Of a stretch of 33,202 bases of DNA, positions 1 to 9,141 are shown one piece after another. The stretch is from Stentor coeruleus. Its lineage: Eukaryota; Ciliophora; Heterotrichea; Heterotrichida; Stentoridae. Position 1 is the first letter of the stretch, and every line of letters starts with the position of its first letter. Made by a program: the position numbers and the translations under genes. The notes below the pieces were generated by a model that saw nothing but the letters and a program-made list of their open reading frames with translations, searched no databases and was not told the origin of the DNA. The DNA lies in the NCBI GenBank assembly GCA_001970955.1, contig MPUH01000820.1, forward strand, positions 1 through 33,202, in the 5' to 3' direction.

Positions 1-243
1 GTCTTTGATTGTGGTTTTCATTTGGGACATTGAGTTCTCTACAAATTCCAACTTTTTATTTGTACCTCCTATACTAAGTAACATATTATGTTCATGGCTT
101 ATTTGATTACTGTTTTGCTTTAGAATAGAATCTTTTAATAACAAAATTGCCCCTCTGAGCAATGATGGGATGTTAACCCAATCATTTGGGTTCATATTTT
201 CAAGTGCGAAAACCCATGCTTTATTTTTGTCATGATCTTCCAT
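1..243 (-). CDS. N-terminal part of an unknown protein (runs off the left edge)
   Basis: An ATG on the minus strand at 243 opens a frame with no stop for 81 codons, down to base 1. The product begins MEDHDKNKAWVFAL and continues with a mixed hydrophobic and polar segment (NIPSLLRGAILLLKDS, about residues 34-49), then a Gln/Asn/Glu/Lys-rich stretch that could start a coiled coil. Codon use resembles the neighbouring genes (tryptophan as TGG, many AAA/GAA/AAT), and ATG is preceded by an A/T-rich leader. I do not recognise the family. The downstream part, stop codon and any introns lie outside the window. The call rests on the open frame, natural-looking amino-acid composition, and the G-rich plus strand just beyond 243, which is the usual 5' flank composition for minus-strand genes here. 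Confidence 0.6.
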   Translation of the reverse strand, partial: MEDHDKNKAWVFALENMNPNDWVNIPSLLRGAILLLKDSILKQNSNQISHEHNMLLSIGGTNKKLEFVENSMSQMKTTIKD

Positions 244-615
244 AATTTATAGCGTTATATATGTAAAAATAAGAATGCTTATTAACTAAGAATTATATGG
301 GAATTTTTAGATGAGGTTGACTATATAAATAATNTTATTAACTAAGAATTATATGGGAATTTTTAGATGAGGTTGACTATATAAATAATAATATTCTTCG
401 TAGTTAAGAAAAAAAATTAATAAGAATAAAGGGAGATAGATTTTTATAGTATTTATATGATAAATTATTAGGTTAATATTATTGAAAATCTATAAGGCTT
501 GATGTGTTTTTTATTATTTACAAGAAATAAATTTAGATATAGTATCCCACTATCATTAACTTGACCGATACTTGGTTGGCTATAAATTTAACTAACTAAT
601 ATCTCATTATAATAA
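244..615. other. intergenic region with assembly join
   Basis: This gap of 372 bases lies between the start of the partial gene at 243 and the stop codon of the 7TM gene at 616. It contains the duplicated 55-mer and the single N described separately. The remainder is AT-rich, with more G than C on the plus strand to about 540 and a more C-containing stretch after that. No coding frame or RNA gene is visible. Confidence 0.7.
279..389. repeat. perfect 55-bp direct duplication separated by one N
   Basis: Bases 279-333 and 335-389 are identical 55-mers, each starting ttattaactaag and ending atataaataat. The only base between them, 334, is an undetermined N. Two overlapping contig ends placed side by side without being merged would give this pattern, so the real chromosome probably holds one copy. 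A true tandem duplication with one uncertain base is the alternative. Confidence 0.85.
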
Positions 616-1428
616 TTATTTATTAAGGTCATAATTATAAACCAAAAGATTGTAATAATTACTCTCATTAATAGCTCTTCGAATATTTTCAGTATATCCA
701 AATACAAGGCAATTAATAAATCCTTCCAGCATAAAAACACAATAGGCAAACATTATAAAATAAACAGGCATATCAATATCTAAATCATCAAGAATTCTCA
801 CACAAGTTATTGGCATAGCTACTATTATCAAAATAAATGGATAATATTTCAATCTTAATGCAAAACTACTAGTATTAGGGTCTTTTTTTAGTTTCATTAT
901 AATCTTATAAAACATAGCCGCTATAATAAAAATGGCACACCATAAGGGAATAAAATAAACTATCAATCTCAAAAATTTATGGTTTTTAGAAATATAGCAT
1001 TGCCCTTTAATTTCTTTATAAGCATGAAAAATATAAGGAATGACTGACACTAATCCTGATATCATAATTATCCCAATTAAAGACTTCTTACAATATTTTT
1101 CAGTACAAAGCTCAGGTTTAAAAGCTTCAAAGTACATAATAATCGATATATTAGTCAACCACATTATCGTGCAAAGACAAAAAAACTGTATAAGCCAAGC
1201 TTGAATTTCACAATACACAGGATCTATGTCAAAAAGTATTGTTGGGGGTATTTGTGAAAGCGACTCACAAAAACTTAAAAAAGTGAGTATAAGAACAATA
1301 TTTGTCGCGAATCCTTGGAGGCGAGTATATCTAAAATATATGGAAATTACGCATAGGCACCCAAAAACACTAAATGTAGAAGGAATTACTATTGATAAAT
1401 AGAGTAAAAGTTTATCATCAACAGTCAT
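616..1428 (-). CDS. seven-transmembrane receptor-like protein (cAMP-receptor/GPCR-like)
   Basis: The product has 270 residues with seven hydrophobic segments at roughly 8-30, 42-62, 73-98, 115-136, 152-175, 194-212 and 222-245, and a short polar tail. A Cys at the start of TM3 (VYCEIQAW) and a Cys in the second extracellular loop (GQCYISK) sit where family receptors form their conserved disulfide. The overall plan, with a short N-terminus, a Cys before TM3 and a small protein, resembles Dictyostelium-type cAMP-receptor-like (class E) and GPR157-like GPCRs. The natural inference is a plasma- or vesicle-membrane receptor coupling to an intracellular effector; ligand and partner cannot be read from the sequence. 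No signal peptide is evident. The ATG at 1428 is the first Met and the stop is TAA. Other 7TM families remain possible. Confidence 0.8.
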   Translation of the reverse strand: MTVDDKLLLYLSIVIPSTFSVFGCLCVISIYFRYTRLQGFATNIVLILTFLSFCESLSQIPPTILFDIDPVYCEIQAWLIQFFCLCTIMWLTNISIIMYFEAFKPELCTEKYCKKSLIGIIMISGLVSVIPYIFHAYKEIKGQCYISKNHKFLRLIVYFIPLWCAIFIIAAMFYKIIMKLKKDPNTSSFALRLKYYPFILIIVAMPITCVRILDDLDIDMPVYFIMFAYCVFMLEGFINCLVFGYTENIRRAINESNYYNLLVYNYDLNK

Positions 1429-1637
1429 AATATTTATTTCAACTAAAATAATTTGTTCTTTTAAACGTCATTAGATATTATTTAGGAATTTTGTTTTGAA
1501 GATCTTGCTTGGGTTTTTCGAATTTGGCTAATAGTTTTATATAAACTATAAGCTTTTTCAAAAAATATAGTCTAGAAGATATGCTGTTTTATAGATTTGT
1601 TAATAGTAAGGTTGCTTGATTTTCCTGGGATATGCTT

Positions 1638-1877
1638 TTATTCTAATAAAGTGTTTTTGTATATTTTTGACTTTGGCTTGTATGCTATTTTGTTAATTTC
1701 TCCTATTTTTCGAACATTATATTGATTTTTTACACTTTGGAGAGATAAGTTTATATATTGAAAAATCAAAGAAAGAAGTTTTGAATTTATTTTATTTTCT
1801 ATTTCAGGATTATAAATATAAGAATTTGAATGATGTATGATATTGGATTTAGATAAATAAGATAGTTTAGTTAACAT
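1638..1877 (-). CDS. possible small basic protein (weak)
   Basis: This is an ATG-to-TAA frame of 79 codons lying between two divergent genes. The product is Lys/Asn/Ser/Ile-rich, basic towards its C-terminus (AYKPKSKIYKN), and has no transmembrane segment, metal motif or recognisable domain. An open frame of this length is expected a few times by chance in the non-coding part of a window with this base composition. The G-rich plus strand on both sides can be explained by the long 5' flank of the neighbouring 7TM gene, so composition does not decide the matter. Listed as a candidate only. Confidence 0.22.
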   Translation of the reverse strand: MLTKLSYLSKSNIIHHSNSYIYNPEIENKINSKLLSLIFQYINLSLQSVKNQYNVRKIGEINKIAYKPKSKIYKNTLLE

Positions 1878-2459
1878 AATTTAGAGACTGGAGAGGCAAA
1901 GGTATTTATAATTAAACTTTAGGAAGATATTTTGCTAAAAGGTATAAAAAATACAACATAAGCATATATCTAATAACAAAAAAATAAGTATTTAATATAA
2001 AATTCTTTGATAATCAATTTGATATTGTGTAAATAAATGAGACAAGCAAATAAAATATAAAATCCAAATTGGCAAAAAACTACTTAATATAATATCATCA
2101 AAAATTTTTGCAACATTTTTAGAAACCTTAAACCGAGGTTTACAATCACATAAAATTCAATAACAAACACCTAAACAACAAAATTTTAATTTTTACAATC
2201 AAAATACTATACCATCCTATCAAAGCCTATTAAAAACTTACTTTTAATACATCCTTTCTTTTAATAAGAATCATTTACAAGCCAACTTCCTTCAAAGATT
2301 GTATTTTTAATATTTCTCCCTATAATTGCTAATCAATAAAGCTTTCTAATAAAATCTAAAGCACAGCCTCTAACTTTACATCAGTAAAATATAAGCTAAA
2401 ATCAGTGAAAAAATACTAGAATAATTCTATTGAATGATAAATTATGATATATAAAAAAA
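1878..2459. other. intergenic 5' flank of the gene at 2460
   Basis: This AT-rich non-coding stretch has more G than C on the plus strand near 1880-1950 and clearly more C than G from about 2100 to 2440. It ends in an A-rich leader with eight A residues running into the ATG at 2460. No RNA gene or conserved motif was recognised. Confidence 0.6.
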
Positions 2460-3176
2460 ATGAACAACAGTATCGATGTTCAAGAGCTATTATCCCCAAA
2501 TTCTCATAAACCACCTAAACATCCATCATTAAGTATGCATTTGCCCGCAATAAATTCCCCAAGCTCACAATCATCAAGACCAAGATTTTCTATAGTTAAA
2601 TCACCAAGACTTAAGTCAATAGAAAGCAGTATTGGTTATATTAATGCTTCACTAACACCAAATGCTTCATCAAGTTATAGAGCACTTTTCAAGTCATTTG
2701 GTTCATGTGATAGTGATGAGCAAAACACGACAGATATAGAAAAAATCATAAGCCAACAAAACTATGTTTATGTTCCTAAAAAATCAAACACTTTAAACAA
2801 AAGCTTTGAAGGCCCAGTAAAAAGTCCATCCTCTTCTGAGTCTAATAAAAAGAAAAAAGAAAGAACTTTTTCTCAAGCAGTTTCTCATTTGGAGAGCCAG
2901 AACTTAAAACTTCCTCAAATTTATTTGGAATCTCAAGAAAAACCTAAGTTTAAGAGAATGATTATACCTGATATTCCTAAAGCTGCCTTTGGAGTACATA
3001 AGCCATATCATGAATTGAATGTACAAGAAGATTTTAAACTTATACAAGTTGAAGAAAAACCTAGAGATGTGAGGTTTAGGTCAAGAATTGATTCGCTTGT
3101 TGATGAAAAAGTGGTTAGGGAAAAAATACTTAGGGGCATTTTGTTAGAAAAACATGATGATAATAAAGAATATTGA
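2460..3176 (+). CDS. Ser/Pro-rich, mostly disordered protein of unknown function
   Basis: The product has 238 residues. Residues 1-60 are rich in Ser, Pro and Asn, with repeated SP-type sites (LLSPNSHKPPKHPS, INSPSSQSSRPR, VKSPRLKS) that look like substrates for proline-directed kinases; that reading is inference. A Lys-rich stretch (ESNKKKKERTF, about 126-136) and a Gly-free, charged C-terminal part follow. No globular domain, transmembrane segment or signal peptide is seen. The C-terminal segment FKLIQVEEKPRDVRFRSRID is the most structured-looking portion. The gene ends in TGA, one of only two UGA stops in the window, with an in-frame TAA four codons later. Codon use and length support a real gene; I do not recognise its family. 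Confidence 0.75.
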   Translation: MNNSIDVQELLSPNSHKPPKHPSLSMHLPAINSPSSQSSRPRFSIVKSPRLKSIESSIGYINASLTPNASSSYRALFKSFGSCDSDEQNTTDIEKIISQQNYVYVPKKSNTLNKSFEGPVKSPSSSESNKKKKERTFSQAVSHLESQNLKLPQIYLESQEKPKFKRMIIPDIPKAAFGVHKPYHELNVQEDFKLIQVEEKPRDVRFRSRIDSLVDEKVVREKILRGILLEKHDDNKEY

Positions 3177-3866
3177 TTTTTTATGTAAATTCTTAGTTTT
3201 TGTGATAGTCAATAAAATGTTAGGTTGTAGGTTTTGTTTATTTAAAAATTACTTTATAGGTTTGGTAAGCATAAAATTATAAAAGTCATTCTGTAATGAC
3301 CTATTCCATATTTTATAGAAAATAGTAAATATATCGCATATACTGATATGCTTTCCTTATAGTTGTATTTGTATTAAAAATTACTCTAAAATACTTTACA
3401 ATTAAACTATTATATGTTTAAATGATTAGTTTTTTCACACTATATTTTATTAAGATTATTATCGAAATTATTATCTTACATTTTAAAAAGCTTTGGTAAA
3501 ATTTATTAGTGATATTATCTATGTATTATAATAAAAATCACTATCAACTCTTTATGAAACCAAATAATAATCTTATAAATATTTATCAATTTATATTATT
3601 CATCAGGTATAGTAACGTAATTAAACATAATTATTTAACGAGATTTTAACTCTGCAAAAATTGAAACTAGATAAATTTTTCCCGGATGTACTGTTATCTT
3701 TTTTCCTTATATTTGGATTTAGTTTTTCAAATCCTTATGTTATATTATCAAATTCATCATAATATACTATTGATAATTGATTTTTCATCTCATCCTTTAT
3801 AGTATTTCTTTTTTTTTTGTATACCAAATACCTTTTATTAAACTAAATTTGAAACTATATTTAAAC
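3177..3866. other. convergent intergenic region
   Basis: Six hundred and ninety bases separate the stop codons of two convergent genes. The left part (3177-3290) is G/T-rich on the plus strand and the right part carries more C, as expected for the 3' flanks of a plus and then a minus gene. Only very short frames are present. No polyadenylation signal can be assigned with confidence. Confidence 0.6.
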
Positions 3867-5414
3867 CTAAACAGAACAATAACAATTTATTTGAAATTGG
3901 CCGTTCTTCGCCACAATTCTTGAGCAAGCACAAATATCAAAATAAAACTTTCCTCCATCATAATAAAACTCAAATTTTCTTATAAGTTTTCTTTGTTTGC
4001 TATTAAATTTCCTTAAAATCCCATTCCAAATCAAAACAAAAGGTACCCTTGCATACTGTTCACAAGAGCTATCAAGGCATTTCATTGGAAAATTCTCAGG
4101 AATTCCAGGATTATTCGCTTCTAAGTCCTTAACAAAATTTTTTAATAGTAAAACATATGTTCGACAAATATTCTTATATGAAAATGAATGACCACAATAA
4201 AAAGTTAAAACCGTTTCTGGAGGTAAAACAACTCTTTGTTTTTCTGCAAATGTTGAGTTTTTACTCCTAACAAATTCTCTGTTTATTTTTTTTATGCAGT
4301 TTCGACAGTTAAGTATCCGTAAATAACAAATTTTTGATTTTGTCTTTAGAGCATTTGAACATCTTGTACAATAAGAATGTTTAGATGTACAAAAAGGTGT
4401 TATATCATCTAAAGTAGATTGACAAAGATTGCAGACTACTCTAGTTGGGTCGTCAATAATTTTAATTGTATTGAAATACTTAGAACATTCTTCGCATTTT
4501 GTTGAGGATTTAGGAGTATTAAGGCACTTAGAACAATAGACATGAGTATTGCATCTTGGGGTATTAAAAAGACCAAGTTTTGAAGTCTTACTACAAATCA
4601 TGCATCGATTTTGATTTGTAATCTCCCCAACCCTTACTGTTGTAGCAAAAGAACCACCATCTTGACTTTCTCGGCTTCTTTTCATCTCAGCTTCTTGTGC
4701 TTCCATAGCTTGCTCTAATATCTGAATACAATTCCTACAATGATCTTTAGAATAAGTATATACTTCCAAACACAAATCACAGTAAAAATGCCCACTTTGG
4801 CACTGCAAAGTTTGAGAATTCACATTAGTCCCACATAAAACACAAAGTTTTTTAGGGTAAATACTCTGACTTTCAAAACTTCTTTTACAATTTTCGCATG
4901 TTACTTCAGAAATATCTACAAGGTTTACACAATACTTGCATAAAAAATGCACATTGCATCTACTGCTTTGGACAAGATCTGTTGACCTAAACATTTTGAA
5001 GCATTTCATGCACATTTTTAAGTCTATAAACATTCTTTGACAATCTTGACATTCTTCATAATGTTTTTTCTCTAAATGTGTTAGCATACATCCATCACAC
5101 ATATGTCTATGAAGCTTACAATTATTTGGCATATTTCCTAAGAGATCTTTACATTTTATGCATTTAGAACTTGTTTTGTAATTGAATAGGAGCTCCATGA
5201 TACAAGCATTACAATCACCTACAAAGGTGTAGCTGTACATGTTTGTAAAACAATCTTTAAGGCAAGATTTGTGATAAAAATGATGTTTTGAGCATGAGGC
5301 AGTTCCTTTAAAAAAAGAATTGGGCTTTTGGCATATTTGGCAGAGAGGCTTTTGAGATTCCATTGATTTTATAGATAAAATGGCTGATGTTTTTTTTATT
5401 TGAAAGAAAATCAT
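3867..5414 (-). CDS. tandem six-module RING-like zinc-finger protein
   Basis: The product has 515 residues and is dominated by cysteines. Six modules with RING-type C3HC4-like spacing can be drawn at about 25-71, 85-125, 135-176, 191-229, 271-310 and 328-373. The cleanest is module 5: CMIC, then RCNTHVYCSKC (C-x2-H-x2-C-x2-C), then CEEC. Module 1 has His for one Cys (CSKHHFYHKSC). A charged linker (about 230-265) splits the array. The C-terminal part (406-513) has CGHSF, then MKCLDSSC and a helical stretch, faintly like the start of an RBR ubiquitin ligase; this is inference only. RING modules usually bind E2 enzymes, so a ubiquitin-ligase or scaffold role is likely but unproven. Translation may instead begin at Met18 (ATG at 5363), just before the first module. 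The stop is TAG. Confidence 0.85.
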   Translation of the reverse strand: MIFFQIKKTSAILSIKSMESQKPLCQICQKPNSFFKGTASCSKHHFYHKSCLKDCFTNMYSYTFVGDCNACIMELLFNYKTSSKCIKCKDLLGNMPNNCKLHRHMCDGCMLTHLEKKHYEECQDCQRMFIDLKMCMKCFKMFRSTDLVQSSRCNVHFLCKYCVNLVDISEVTCENCKRSFESQSIYPKKLCVLCGTNVNSQTLQCQSGHFYCDLCLEVYTYSKDHCRNCIQILEQAMEAQEAEMKRSRESQDGGSFATTVRVGEITNQNRCMICSKTSKLGLFNTPRCNTHVYCSKCLNTPKSSTKCEECSKYFNTIKIIDDPTRVVCNLCQSTLDDITPFCTSKHSYCTRCSNALKTKSKICYLRILNCRNCIKKINREFVRSKNSTFAEKQRVVLPPETVLTFYCGHSFSYKNICRTYVLLLKNFVKDLEANNPGIPENFPMKCLDSSCEQYARVPFVLIWNGILRKFNSKQRKLIRKFEFYYDGGKFYFDICACSRIVAKNGQFQINCYCSV

Positions 5415-5839
5415 AGATTCGATTGTGTGTGTTGAGAATGTGTTAGTTTTTTTTTGATTATGTGCGAGAAAATGAATGTTATGTGTGGAATTTTGTATTT
5501 TAATAATCTTTAAAACACATGATTTTTGTAGTAGATTATTGAAATAATTATTGAAGGTTAGGAATAATGATGATATACTATTAGGTAAGAGTACAATTAT
5601 AATACTGAAAACATTGATTTGAATATCCTTAACATAAAAATTCTCTTCAACGAAACAGAATTCTAAAAATAATTTTTAGTATCAACAAGCACTTAAGCAT
5701 TTTAATTCTATGCAATCTAAAACCCATCTACTTAAAAAATCATAATTTCATAAAACTACTTCAAATTTTTCATTTGAGTCGTTCAAAGACCTGTTTACCC
5801 TACAACTTTTACTATAAGTACAACTTATTATATAATTAT
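5415..5839. other. intergenic region
   Basis: This gap of 425 bases lies between two minus-strand genes. The plus strand is G-rich next to the start of the zinc-finger gene (5415-5480) and C-rich towards the 3' end of the next gene (5640-5839), a clear switch in composition. No open frame or RNA gene is seen. Confidence 0.6.
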
Positions 5840-6214
5840 TTACTTACAATTTCTTAATAAATAAACAGTCCTCTTAAGATTTTCAATTTCTTCTTTTTGT
5901 TCTTCCTGTATAGTTTTTGATCTTTTTACTGAGGCATTAAGGAGGTCATAATCATTTTTCAACGCTTCAAAGTTGTTTATAAACTTTTTTGTTCTAACAA
6001 GTTCCTGTTTATGCTGAGAAATCTCTTCTGTTAAAAGTATGTTTTTGTATTTTTCAACACCCAATTCCGCTTCAAGATGTTGAAGTTCCCGACTTTTTTT
6101 AGGAGGTCTTGGTAGGGGTTTAGGTTTAAAAGTTTGAATTCTGTTCTCGAGATTCTTAATGTTTCTAAGCACTCCGCATGAACTTGTTGGGCGGCTGTGC
6201 TGTTTAATTTCCAT
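5840..6214 (-). CDS. short coiled-coil protein, unknown family
   Basis: The product has 124 residues. The N-terminal third is basic and Pro-rich (FKPKPLPRPPKKSRELQ, about 29-45). From about residue 46 to the end it is a continuous charged helix with heptad-like hydrophobic spacing (LEAELGVEKYKNILLTEEI, then ENLKRTVYLLRN), so it probably forms a parallel coiled coil. There is no transmembrane segment or enzymatic motif. Small proteins of this type often act as adaptors in basal-body, cilium or cortex structures in ciliates, but nothing in the sequence fixes such a role. The first ATG is at 6214 and the stop is TAA after NCK. The gene diverges from the membrane-protein gene at 6865. Confidence 0.72.
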   Translation of the reverse strand: MEIKQHSRPTSSCGVLRNIKNLENRIQTFKPKPLPRPPKKSRELQHLEAELGVEKYKNILLTEEISQHKQELVRTKKFINNFEALKNDYDLLNASVKRSKTIQEEQKEEIENLKRTVYLLRNCK

Positions 6215-6864
6215 GATATTATTCTAAATTACTATATATGCGTGGATTATTTACATTATAAACTATATGGACTATGACAGTTTTTTTACTATTTTTTGTT
6301 GGAGAAGCTAATGATTTTTTATGTAAAATATTTGTTGAAACTAATTTTTATATTAAAATTTCAAATTTTTAACATTCAAAGTTAAGCCTTTTTATATTTC
6401 ATATGAATTTTTGTGGGAATATTTTCGGATATGGACTGGATTTCTTATAGTAACTTTATTTTTATTATGAAACTTAGGAATTTTACGGTAAATAATGACT
6501 TTTATATTAATTTAGGGAGATATGTATGTTCAGTTTTAAGCTTTAGATAAAGTGGAGAAAAAAGAAAATCAATTTAATGACATTCAATGTGTTTATTTTT
6601 GTATTAACAATAATTAAGAATACCTTTAGTAATTAATCTTGATGTTATCCTCAATGCCAATCAAGGTATAAGTAACTTTATTTGTAATTTTAAATATTAC
6701 AAAAAGATATTCATTACATATTCTAGTAATTTATTATCTATAAATATAACAGCTTGGGTAACATAAACTTTTTTAGAAAACTTTAATCAGCACCTTTAAT
6801 TGTATATCAAAATCAACAAAAGTATATTGCATATTATAATTAAATATCATATAATTTAAAGATC
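6215..6864. other. divergent intergenic region
   Basis: Six hundred and fifty AT-rich bases lie between two divergently read start codons. The plus strand has more G than C to about 6560 and more C afterwards, the arrangement seen at other divergent pairs in the window. Regulatory motifs cannot be assigned. Confidence 0.6.
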
Positions 6865-7881
6865 ATGATTAAATTTCAATACGGATCTGCTGGAGATTTA
6901 GGCACTGTTAACATCTCGATATTCCTTTCATTGTTTGTACTTGTTATCTTTTTAGCTATTGCCAAAGCTATTCCAAGTATAATTTACCTGAAGGCACGCT
7001 ATAATATCAAGATTTTATGGTTTTATATTATCATAACTATTGCAGCTTCATGTAATCGCTATATAGTCAGAATTTGCTGGTGCCTAAATTATTTTTTCGG
7101 TTCATCACGTATTCTATATCATTTACTTGAATCTTTATGCACTGGAACTCTTGAAGTACTTGGCTATACTTTTTTAAAATACTGGATTGACGCTTACATA
7201 GAATTAAGTTTAAAAATAACTTATCATTCCAAAAGACAAAAACTCTACATCATGAATATAGTATATTTTTTGATCTCATGTTCAACTTATATCCTTCACA
7301 TCCTATACGTCACTTCTCCAAATTTATCATTAACTTCTTATTCTGTAGATATATACATCGATAGCATTATATCAATGTTAGTCTCAATATCACTTATCAT
7401 CAGTAGTAAACTTTTTATCAAACAACTAAAAAATGTATTCTCAGTAGTTCTTTCAGCACAAATTATTAGCCGAATCAAAAAAGTTTTATTATCAAATGTG
7501 TTTATCTATCTTTCTAAAAGCATATTATTTATATCTTCAGCAAATATTACTACTTTTGATTCACACAAATTTCATGTTATGTTTATGTACTTTTATTTGA
7601 TTGGGACTGAAATTTTACCTTTATGTTCAGTTTTGTATTTTTTAAAAGCTAATGTTGATAAGTCACCTTCTACTTTTAGTGGTATTCCTAGTGTGTTGAT
7701 TGCGCAAAGTGATACTGATTCGAGGATTAGAGATCTTTTTAGAACTTTTATGAAAGAAAGTACCTATGAATATAGTAATGATCTTAAATATAGTTCGTTA
7801 AGCAATCCAGTGCTTGAATTAGATCATGTTGAAGAAGAGCGTATAAATCTTAGCCACTCTTTAACATTAAATTATTTATAA
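6865..7881 (+). CDS. polytopic membrane protein, probably seven transmembrane segments
   Basis: The product has 338 residues. Hydrophobic segments lie at about 17-38, 48-70, 85-108, 127-150, 164-186, 208-226 and 238-262, followed by a hydrophilic tail of about 75 residues rich in Ser, Asp and Glu (SDTDSRIRDLFRTFMKES) that is probably cytosolic. The layout of seven closely spaced helices with a short, non-cleaved N-terminus and a soluble tail resembles 7TM receptor-like or TOM1/THH1-type membrane proteins, but I see no diagnostic motif. It lacks the Cys arrangement of the 7TM protein at 616-1428 and is not an obvious paralogue. The start is ATG at 6865 after an A/T-rich leader and the stop is TAA. 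Localisation and ligand are unknown. Confidence 0.78.
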   Translation: MIKFQYGSAGDLGTVNISIFLSLFVLVIFLAIAKAIPSIIYLKARYNIKILWFYIIITIAASCNRYIVRICWCLNYFFGSSRILYHLLESLCTGTLEVLGYTFLKYWIDAYIELSLKITYHSKRQKLYIMNIVYFLISCSTYILHILYVTSPNLSLTSYSVDIYIDSIISMLVSISLIISSKLFIKQLKNVFSVVLSAQIISRIKKVLLSNVFIYLSKSILFISSANITTFDSHKFHVMFMYFYLIGTEILPLCSVLYFLKANVDKSPSTFSGIPSVLIAQSDTDSRIRDLFRTFMKESTYEYSNDLKYSSLSNPVLELDHVEEERINLSHSLTLNYL

Positions 7882-9141
7882 TATGAAATTTATTCGAATA
7901 GGATGATTCGGTATAAAATATTAGGTGTTTTTATGAATTTTATCAAAAATTATTACTGGCTTGAAATGATAAACTATTATTAATCCATGGTATGAGTAAT
8001 ATTTAGCTAATTGCTAAAGTGGATTATTGAATTTATTTTTTGGTATTTTATTATAAAGTTCTATGAAAACCTACTTCATGTTTTTTTATGATTTTCGATA
8101 TTTTGGTTTTAGTATTATAAAAGTTTAAAATTATATGCTTTTAGCATTGGAAATGGAGTTTTAATTTCTTGCCAAGCCATTCATTTTTACTACAAAATTA
8201 GATATTGGGCTACTTAGAGATATCAACCCCTCAATGTACTTAGCTAAAGCTATAGTATTATCAATCTATGTAATATGCTCAGTATAGATCAAGTTTTATT
8301 CATAAGCCTTATATTTTTTGATATAAAAACATATTTATCAAAGATCTTTATATAGTTAATAATATCATGAATAACAATTATACACGCCATAATTTTATTC
8401 AAACTTGTAATTTCTTTAACTTTATTTTCGTTAAAGCCATTTATAAAATTTATAACTACTTCTTCTATGAAAATAAATCAAAGATTTAGCTGAAACTTTA
8501 ATTTTGCTGTATAAATTTTTAGGATTTGTGTAGACTTATTAGAAAAAGAAAAAGGAATTTTATGGAATGATGCGTTTAATGGAATATTCAACAAGATTTT
8601 TTGCAAAACGATTAAAAACTATATTTAAAGCAAAACTGATGGCAGTTTTTAAGACAATTGTGTGTTAACATCAAACTAATTTGTATAAATAATCTATTTT
8701 TTTATTGATTATTACATTAGGAATAATCAAACTGAAATAGATCATAAATCTAATGATTGCTTTCTTTGGTCAACACAAAAATATTTTCAAAAAGCTAATT
8801 CGCTTCTTATCTTATAATAAAAATTCTTTCAGTTACCAAGATACGACCATATCCACAACTTTTTTTTTTTTTATAGTAGAAACAGGTACAATATTTCTAT
8901 CTTATTAAATGCTCTTGAAATCAGAATACTAATTACCGAAAACAAAAACCATTAAAATCATAATTTTTGTAAATAAATAATATTAATTCTATATACTAAT
9001 AATATACAACTCATTAATAATTAACCTATTACAAACTTTTACAATATTCTAATAATCTAGCAAATAATCACTAAAATTATCATAAATAAAACAAAAATCT
9101 GAATATAATAAAAATACATTAATGCTTTAGAACAATTATAA
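7882..9141. other. long intergenic region with atypical composition
   Basis: This is the longest gap (1260 bases) and lies between two plus-strand genes. Composition on the plus strand changes three times: G over C (7882-8140), C over G (about 8150-8500), G over C (8520-8690), then C over G to 9141. Other gaps change once. Short plus-strand frames occur in the middle (from ATG 8367, 40 codons; 8521-8625 without an early Met, 34 codons). None is long enough to call a gene. A poly-T run lies near 8860-8871. Confidence 0.5.

Noticed and set aside
8521..8680. Short protein-like frames as a definite gene
   Set aside because: Frames of 33-40 codons are expected often by chance at this base composition, and no start, intron and stop combination links them; kept only as a weak lead.
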